Shown piece by piece: positions 57,501 through 64,000 of a stretch of DNA of 64,000 nt; position 1 is the stretch's first letter; each line of letters opens with the position of its first letter. Below the pieces are notes generated by a model. That model was not told the DNA's origin. It ran no database searches and was given only the letters and a program-made list of their open reading frames with translations. The DNA comes from Sycobia sp. Sy_11 (lineage: Eukaryota; Arthropoda; Insecta; Hymenoptera; Epichrysomallidae): contig JACCIC010000281.1 in NCBI GenBank assembly GCA_018907035.1, forward strand, positions 495,844-559,843, written 5' to 3'. A program made the translations under genes and the position numbers.

Positions 57501-57719
57501 GTAGGATTTCCGAGCGCCAGGATCGATCAGCGCTGGGAATATTTTCCGCATCAGCTCAATATTGAGGAAGAATCTATTTTCTTCCTCGGGTGCCTTGATG
57601 TTGGGATGTATGTGAGTTACGTCCCTGGCTTTGGGGCAGTCGTATTCGTCGTCTATGATATTTGGAGTCGTGTTGTAGGGATTCTCGAGTTCGACTCCAG
57701 CATCATCGTCCCTTACTCG
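54336..57719 (-). pseudogene. Element B pol: protease, RT, RNase H, integrase
   Basis: One frame of about 1128 codons from the frameshift site (57719) to TAA at 54336. Protease: FPALIDPGARKSYVG at about 57540-57500, where DPG replaces the usual D(S/T)G. RT: PIKQRLRRIP, VPKKDGKIRFCIDYGAVN, LTKIDLSQAYHQIPL, QYTRLPYGLTNAP and YMDD at 56571-56582. RNase H: YVLQTDVRNYALGAVL, TEKECLAVLWA, HRKGALHHVQDALSKPP. Integrase: HxxxH...CPEC zinc finger near 55480-55410, then ADIMGP, ISDYGTEFAN and PVERVNR for the DDE triad, and a C-terminal VFEIKDMSDGKTTKAH barrel. Stops: TGA 56238-56240, TAG 55230-55232, TGA near 55192, TGA 54724-54726. No frameshift. Confidence 0.93.
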
Positions 57720-57725
57720 TTTCCC
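57713..57725 (-). promoter_or_regulatory. Gag-pol -1 frameshift slippery site G GGA AAC
   Basis: On the minus strand the gag frame reads TCG GGA AAC GAG TAA, so the heptamer G GGA AAC (57725-57719) has canonical X XXY YYZ phase and the gag stop (57715-57713) follows one codon later. Slipping one base back enters the pol frame, which is open upstream only as far as a TAG about 10 bases before the heptamer. Heptamers of this type direct -1 frameshifting in many retroviruses and retrotransposons. A downstream pseudoknot was not assessed. Confidence 0.75.
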
Positions 57726-59614
57726 GAGCTATTCCGTGGGCTGCAGCGGGGACAATTCAATGTCGTGACATTGTTCTCACCACAATTATAACAATAGACT
57801 TTCCGTCTATCCTGGCATCTGTCTGCCCAGTGCCCTGGTTTCTTACAAATCCAACAGGGCCTGTCGTCCTCCCGCTGCGGTTCATCTCTAGAACGTCGTC
57901 CGTTCTCTCGTGTCGGGGAACGATATTATGATTATCTCTGTTAGGCGATCGGTACTGTCGGTCAGGTGTTCTCCTTCTCGGTGATTCTTTGTCTCGGTGA
58001 CATGGGGGACTTCGAGAGGGGTATCTGTGTCGGTATGGTGGGGATGGAGAGGGGTTGCTTGGACGTGATGCCGATACAGGTGAGGGGTATCTGGGTGAGG
58101 GGGGTGGTCTTCTATGGTAGGGGGATGGTGACCGATACCGTGGCGATGGACTTCTTTGTCGCCTGCTCTCTTCTGTTCGTTTTGCCGTTGTTTCCCTGTT
58201 GACTATGGGGGACGGACTGTCTCTTCGGGTGTCTCTCAGGTGAGTTGTGGGAATGCGATCGTACACTGTCGCCCCTAGTGTCTGTTGACGCGGATGGTTC
58301 ACTTATCGTAACCGTTTTCTTCGGGGCCGCGTTTTTATCGTTATCGATTGCCGCCAGTCTCGATCGTCTATTCGCCGATTCCGACGGAGAGCAAGCCGCG
58401 GTACTCACCATGCATTCGTCTTGTGCCGGTGGCTCTTTATATCGCTTTATGAGCTCGCTCTTCAGCTCAATTTGCTGGCCCAGCAATTGCAGCTTGTCGA
58501 AGGACTGGAACTCGTTTCTATTGATCTTTTCCATGTACGATGGATGCAGGTTTCTATATATCCTGTCGTGCTGTGCTTCCAGTGTCAGTGCAGGTGCCAT
58601 TTTATCTAGTAGGACACGTATGCCTCTGAGGTAAGAGCCAATGGGCTCTTTTGAGCCTTGCTTTCTGTCACGCAATTCCTCTTCGAGGCGTAGAGTGTAG
58701 TCGATAGCTCTCAATTGACGGCGCAGCGCTGCCTTGAACTCTTCCAGTGTACGCCATTGCTTATATAAGGGTCTGGCCCAGATTCGGGCTGAGCCGCCCA
58801 GTATCCCTGGAATTAGTTTCAAAATGACAGCCGCTGGGATGTCGAGACTGTTTATCGTCTCCTCCATCCTATCAATAAATTCCTCTACGTCTTCGCGAGG
58901 GGCTCCCATGAACTGCACCTTCCACTGGCGCAGCAATTGTCCAGTCCGTGTCTCCTTCAGATAGGTGTTCTCGAAGGGTCGATTGGTGTTCATGTGACTA
59001 AAGGTGGTTGGTGCCGCATTAGGCGTCGACTGCGCTCCAGCTGTTGTGCAGGGCGTACCCGGGTGTGGCATCGCGGCGTACTGCTGGGACAGTGCTGGAT
59101 GGGCGAATGGCCATCCTCCGGGCAGAGGTTGCCAGCTGTTGGCGGCAGCGGGGAGATGATTATCTCCAGTGGTGTTCATGCTGTGCGCTGGTGATGACTG
59201 CCATGGCCCGTCCGGGTATCCCATATATGGAGCGGTATACGACCAGATCGGTGCTATAGTGGCAACATGGGGTTCGATGGAGCTTTTGTTTTCCGCATTA
59301 TTGATATTAACTGCGTCATGATCTATATGATCGAATGCCGTGGAACTCAAAACTATTGATAGTTCCGTCATATCTCGGTCTGTCTGTTTTGCTTCATCCT
59401 TTGCGGCGTGCCATTCCGCTGCTGTTGGTCCGAACAGCCGCCGCAATTCGTAGCGCAGTAATCTGTCTCTTACTGTAGTTATATTCTCGTCTATTTGTAT
59501 ATGTTTCTGTTCGGCTTCTGTGAGTAGCGCATCCTTTTGCAATTGTTCGTAAACGCTGCTAAGTCTTGTTCTTTCCTCATCTATCTCACTCCCGGTTTCT
59601 TGAGGGAGCTCCAT
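57713..59614 (-). pseudogene. Element B gag (capsid-like, RS-rich, CCHC knuckles)
   Basis: Starts at 59614 (MELPQETGSEIDEERTRLSS), with an N-terminal coiled-coil-like part, a Pro-rich middle, and a capsid-like region FMGAPREDVEEFIDRMEETI, RIWARPLYKQWRTLEEFKAA, NLHPSYMEKINRNEF. Stays open to 58112. From about 58230 to 57940 the plausible reading moves to another frame with an SR/SP-rich tract (RSPSPRYRSPSPYHRR-like) and then returns to the first frame for CWICKKPGHWADRC at 57856-57815 (CX2CX4HX4C) and CYNCGENNVTTLNC, where the His is Val. Two compensating indels are therefore likely. Gag packages the element RNA. Confidence 0.85.
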
Positions 59615-61934
59615 TATTCCTAGGTGGGATTCTAAAAGGGGGACGACGCACGATATGTATGTAAAATAATAAAAACGACACGGTATATGTATAATAAAAA
59701 TTTAAGAACAGCTATTCGATGTGTTCTTGTTTATATGTGCTTGAAGTAAAACCTAAAAGCGTATTTTTCTTAGCCGGAGATAAAATAGTATACTCTTCTC
59801 TTTCTGGACATTACTATTTCCAACCAAATCGTAGCAAATTTTGCTTCTTCGAGTATATTTTGTACTCGTCTATACGCGTAGAATAATTAGTTGTTATGCG
59901 TTATAGTGGACTAAGTAATTATCCTAGTAAAGTTTTCTTGATTATAAAGAGAATGCTAAATGCACGAACTGGACTTAATTTTTAACGTAAGTAGATAATA
60001 ATAAAAAAAAAGAATGTTATTATGTTGTAATTCTTTTTTTTTCAGGTGTGATTATTTATGTGATTGATTATGATCTTTTTTTTCCAAAGAAAATAATTAT
60101 TATACTGTGTGCTGATTTATATATACTAATGAATTTTTTTTCTAAAAGTGAAGTATAAAAATTTTTAAATAATAAAAAAAAATTTTTAAGACTGATTTAT
60201 ATTAGCAGTGAAACAGTAGTTCCAAATTTGTTGATAGAAAAAAAAAATGTTTATCAAAATTTATTTATTGTTGGTTGTTATTATCATTATTATTATTATT
60301 ATTATTGTTATTAATGTTATTATTATTATTGTTATTATGTTACTACTTTATTTTGAGTTGAATTGTTGTTATCCCAGTTATCTTGACTAAGGTTGTTATT
60401 TATCCGGTACTGCAGTTATTCTTAGCTACACCTATTTTAGAGTGCAGTATTCCTGGCTGACAGTAGTTAATTCAAATAAGACTTATTGAAATGGAAGAGA
60501 AAAGATAAAATCCTCTACGTCTTTTTTTTGTAACCCTGAGTTAAATAATAAAAGAAAACTCTTCTATAATTTCTTGATGTAGGTCTTCCTTTTTCTATAA
60601 TTTCCTACTGATAATTTATTTTTTTATAATTAAAAAGTAATATCACACTAAAAATACATATATAAAAAAAAATGTATAATGATAGTATATTTTCTCCCCC
60701 CTTGTTTTTTTCACAGAAAATAATTATTTAAATTTATTTAGTTATAATTATTATATTATTTGTCAGTGCTAAGAAGTTTACTTGGTTTTATTTACACGTC
60801 TAGTTTATGTTTACTATTGTTTTTACTTATATACACTCATTTGTCCTTAAAAGAAAAGATGATCAATTGTTCGTTGATGTTTCCTTTGGTTTTTGGTTAC
60901 TTTATCTATATTGGTCCTCTCGTTATGTGGTTTCCTGTCTTATTATTACTACTTTCAGCTACCATACTTACTTGGTTATTGTATCTTTAGGTGGTTTATT
61001 GTTAAATTGTTATTTATGATAAATGGTGGTAATAATCTTCAATTGGATTAATATATATTTATTGCATTACCTTGTATTCCATTATAAAATTATTTTAATG
61101 TAGTGGTGTCGATATCACTTCTATACTAGTCATTCTGCTTACTATTATTTACTGTTATTTGAGGTTATTTATTATTAGTTAGTATTTAGCAGTTTAGGAT
61201 CTAGCAGCTGAGAATAAAAGAATACTCACAATATTAAGAGGTTATTGTGATTAAGCGTGTGATTTCCTCCTTGTGTTTTCAATTATGTTTGATTATATAC
61301 TCCCAGCACTATTTGTCAACATGACCAGCTTAAATATATATATATTCATCAATATGTCAGTTAAATAATTAAATGGAGCCAGTTGTTTTCAGAAATGAAA
61401 AGAAATTAGCGGCATTGGCTTTTCTCTTTCAATTTACCAAGTTTTCTGCCATACTTGGATACAGTCAAACTACCATCAGTTTTTATTACTAAAAGTCCTT
61501 AATTTTCTTGAAAATTATTTGAAATTAATTTCTACTATTGTGGTGGATATTCGCATCTACCTCCACTTTATTAAGTTGAGAAAATTCAATTCCTTCCTGG
61601 AGATTGTTCTCTTTCAAAATTCTTCCTGTGCATCTATATGTCAAACATATAGGTTATACCTGTCAAAAGAAAGAGAGAGAGAGCGAGAGAAGATCTTCTG
61701 CTACTTGAGCCCCTTTCTTTATGAATTGTTTGTATTTAATACAAACACTTTAAACAAAGTATTTTATGCTATATTTGTAGTAATGGTTAGGGAAAAAGGG
61801 AAGCGATATCGATAGCAAAGGGGGAAGATGTCCTGTATACACTGAGTGTGGTATCCTTATTATTGCATACGGTTTTTTGTTATAAAGTTTTACAATGCTG
61901 ATGATTTCCTTGATCTCTTCTAGTCTCCAAATTG

Positions 61935-61965
<31 letters not shown>

Positions 61966-63012
61966 ATTTCTTCTGAGTATGTCGATGAAGTATATATTTA
62001 AGATAAAACTATCTTCTATGTGCAGCGAGGGTCATATGTGGTATTGTAAAATGATATAAAAGGTGCAGGGACGATACGATATTCATGTGCTCTTACAAAT
62101 AATAAGAGAGGAAACGATATATATATATGGTATATTATATAGCAAGTTAATAAAAATTTAGGGACATGAGTGGCGAGAAAGGACTAACGAAGTACACAAA
62201 AGAATATATATATGGAGCATAAGTCACATAAATAATATGTGAATGATTTATATTTAAATACAGTTTAAAGAAATTTTTAGAAAAGGCTATTTGTCTTATA
62301 TGCAAACACACCAAGTTTAAGAGGTATTTGTCCTCGACCTTCTACCTTTATTTACGTAATTACTGAATCTATCGTTTACTGTGCTGTTATTTCAATTTTG
62401 AAATACCAGCTTATCTCCCAGAAGAAGGAGAAAGTTGTTTTCTTGTGAGTGTTTACACTTTATGTAATGAATAGCGCCTATTATGAATATATGAAATTAT
62501 AAGTAAAATGATAATTATACTCTTACTTATAATTTCATTATTGTATGTACGTATATATATTCATGCAACATATGATGTAAATACATGCGAGCAAAATTTA
62601 TATGAGTGTAAAATTAAAGGAAACTATTTTCAATATATCACCTTGCTTGGCTTTACACAATATATATAGGAGGGGTAACGAGAAGGGATTTATGTACATT
62701 AGCTTTAGCCCGATAATTTAATTAATTAATTATAAATTGCTAATTAATGCATTAGCACCTAGACGTGATGAAAAGGGAGAAAGGGGAGAAGCATTTAATC
62801 ATAAAAACTTGTCAGTAAAAATTTCTGACACGTTTATGCCATTGCCCATTCTTCTGCGCACACTTGTGGCTGCAGTCATCGCCTGTCCGTATGTGCACGT
62901 GTATGTGTGTTGCGTACTTTTACTTCGTGCAGCTAGGCTAAAGGGGATCGGGAAAAAGAGTGAGTGCACGATGTGGCTCTTCTACGAGGCTTCAAGATCA
63001 CTTTTGTCGCGG
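59615..63012 (-). other. Element B leader, long and AT-rich
   Basis: About 3.4 kb between the primer-binding site and the gag start, far longer than the few hundred bases usual in gypsy elements. It is AT-rich, while gag-pol and the LTRs are not, and holds a (TTA)n run at about 60275-60340 and a (TA)n run near 61936-61962. Open frames such as 60760-60990 (plus) have no support. The sharp change of composition near 59700 and near 62650 suggests an insertion within the leader, but no element ends were recognised. Confidence 0.5.
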
Positions 63013-63030
63013 GCCCCACGTTGGGCGCCA
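63013..63030 (-). promoter_or_regulatory. Primer-binding site, tRNA-Lys(CUU)
   Basis: The plus strand reads GCCCCACGTTGGGCGCCA, identical to the 3' end, including CCA, of the well-known animal tRNA-Lys(CUU) from memory. It lies three bases inside the LTR edge at 63034. The minus-strand RNA would therefore pair with this tRNA over 18 bases to prime first-strand synthesis. It fixes the direction of element B and the inner edge of its 5' LTR. Confidence 0.85.
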
Positions 63031-63033
63031 TTT

Positions 63034-64000
63034 TATAACCCCTAAATCGGATTATTACTTTCGGTTCACTTGCGTGTGTGTGTGGGCTTTTCCACGCTGC
63101 TGGTCGTGCACTCCGCTGAAAGGGGATGGGGAACGAAAAATGAACCACGCGGGTGATTTTAGCAGATTATTACGATAGTAACATTTATTATCATTGGCGA
63201 TCTATTTACCATAACAGTCCGGTACGTACATACGAAACTGGTTGCGGGTTCCGCGACGCTACAATCAATTATTTATATAATTATGCACTCATTCAACATA
63301 CTCGGGGACGGGGGAAACGTAACGGGATGCTCTCGATACGAAACACGTGGGAACGACGGTATAACATTACATACTATATGCTAACAAACTACTTATACGC
63401 AAACGCATTTACGACAGTACAATATTATAAGAAGGTATTACGATACTTATCACTTGGCTACGCGCGATATATACATGTTATTACGGATGAACCGCGAAGC
63501 TATATATTCGGTAGATCGCGGCGCGCGGGTGCGGCGGCGGGCCAGGGCCTAGCTATACGCACACGTGAATATAACAACAAAAGCAAAAGGCTACTTGCCG
63601 CCGACGATGATGATGCTGTCGCTGGCGCTCGCTGGTGCTGTCGCTGGCGCTCGCTAGTGCTGTCGCTGGCGCTCGCTGATGCTCGCCGTGTCAGGGCGAC
63701 CGGGCGCGCGCTCTCTCTCTTGCTCCTGGCTGCTAACTTGCGCGGTTCCGCGTGGCGGCGGCTCGTAGCCGCTGATGGCGTCGCTGGCTCACGACGGCAC
63801 ACGTATGATAACGCGTATACGCTTCCTCGGAGCTTTGGCTCACGGTCCGGGGCTGATGCGAGGATGTCGCCGCGTGTCCTCTCCTCGTCGACACCGGTGC
63901 GCGCGCACGGAGTTTGCCAAGGGCAAACTTGTAACACGTTACCGCGAAAGGCGCAAAAACTGCGGCCTTAACTCTACGATTCGCAATACGATCGACGGAA
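63034..64000 (-). repeat. 5' LTR of element B (cut by window edge)
   Basis: Matches 49440-50350 closely, starting TATAACCCCTAAATCGGA. Differences: a 24-bp unit (GCTGTCGCTGGCGCTCGCT plus a few bases) present three times at 63616-63690 but once in the 3' LTR near 50015, a short GAAGG-type insertion near 63430, and scattered substitutions. A reversed AATAAA lies at 63184-63189. About 270 bases of the LTR should lie beyond the window. Confidence 0.88.

Larger units (their letters stand above)
49440..64000 (-). mobile_element. Element B: large gypsy-type retrotransposon
   Basis: It runs on the minus strand from a 5' LTR (63034 to beyond 64000) through primer-binding site, leader, gag, pol and a 3' coding region to a polypurine tract and 3' LTR (50626-49440). 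The inside is over 12 kb, longer than usual for gypsy elements, because of a 3.4-kb leader and a 3.7-kb post-integrase region. pol order (protease, RT, RNase H, integrase) marks it as Ty3/gypsy. It inserted into the integrase of element A. The target duplication cannot be checked because the right flank is missing. Confidence 0.88.

Noticed and set aside
60760..60990. Hydrophobic 76-codon frame resembling a membrane peptide
   Set aside because: AT-rich DNA readily gives Leu/Ile/Phe codons; no motif and antisense to element B.
63153..63971. 272-codon plus-strand open frame
   Set aside because: It lies wholly inside the 5' LTR of element B, opposite to the element's direction, and its equivalent at 49559-50322 in the 3' LTR is broken. 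GC-rich chance frame.
1..64000. Host protein-coding genes with introns
   Set aside because: All frames with protein-like text could be tied to transposable elements except the remnant at 40080-40763. Very short exons cannot be excluded without gene prediction or RNA data.

Overview
The window reads as repeat-rich, AT-rich nuclear DNA of an insect. R1-clade LINEs, several distinct mariner lineages, Penelope-like elements and Ty3/gypsy-type LTR elements side by side suggest a hymenopteran, perhaps an ant, but that is inference. I found no convincing host protein-coding gene, no rRNA and no functional tRNA gene. Nearly every recognisable coding segment belongs to a transposable element, and all have visible lesions.

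Layout. 1-5.9 kb: a LINE ORF2 tail, a decayed gypsy gag-pol, a Penelope-like GIY-YIG fragment and a mariner relic. 5.9-17.7 kb: AT-rich DNA holding a very decayed gypsy element (RT, RNase H and integrase traces at 9.2-10.3 kb between LTR-like repeats at 8.05 and 12.3 kb), a near-identical 170-bp tandem duplication and a second mariner relic. 17.75-22.4 kb and 28.95-33.6 kb: two almost full-length copies, both on the minus strand, of one R1-clade LINE, each between (TG)n tracts. Between them lie an almost complete mariner (23069-24358), two blocks of a ~60-bp minisatellite, a candidate solo LTR, another mariner relic and a tRNA-derived SINE head. 33.7-43.1 kb: two Penelope-like copies that share a 3' region with intron-like splice signals, and a mariner shortened by internal deletion. 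43.7-45.8 kb: two more mariner lineages back to back.

46-64 kb: nested LTR retrotransposons, both on the minus strand. Element A (LTR, polypurine tract, env-like glycoprotein, integrase tail) is cut inside its integrase by element B at 49440. Element B runs past the right edge of the window. It has LTRs of about 1.2 kb, a primer-binding site complementary to the 3' end of tRNA-Lys(CUU), a 3.4-kb AT-rich leader, gag with CCHC knuckles, a G GGA AAC slippery heptamer directly before the gag stop, a pol of over 1100 codons interrupted only by four stops, and an unusual post-integrase region with coding minisatellites and a second CCHC knuckle.

The most interesting items are the gag-pol frameshift signal and extra zinc-knuckle region of element B, the probably negative-strand-RNA-virus-like (jingchuvirus-type) glycoprotein in element A, the (TG)n target preference and ATGA gene overlap of the LINE, and the conserved intron signals and long inverted repeat of the Penelope-like elements. 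Boundaries were read by eye; percent identities and database matches were not computed.
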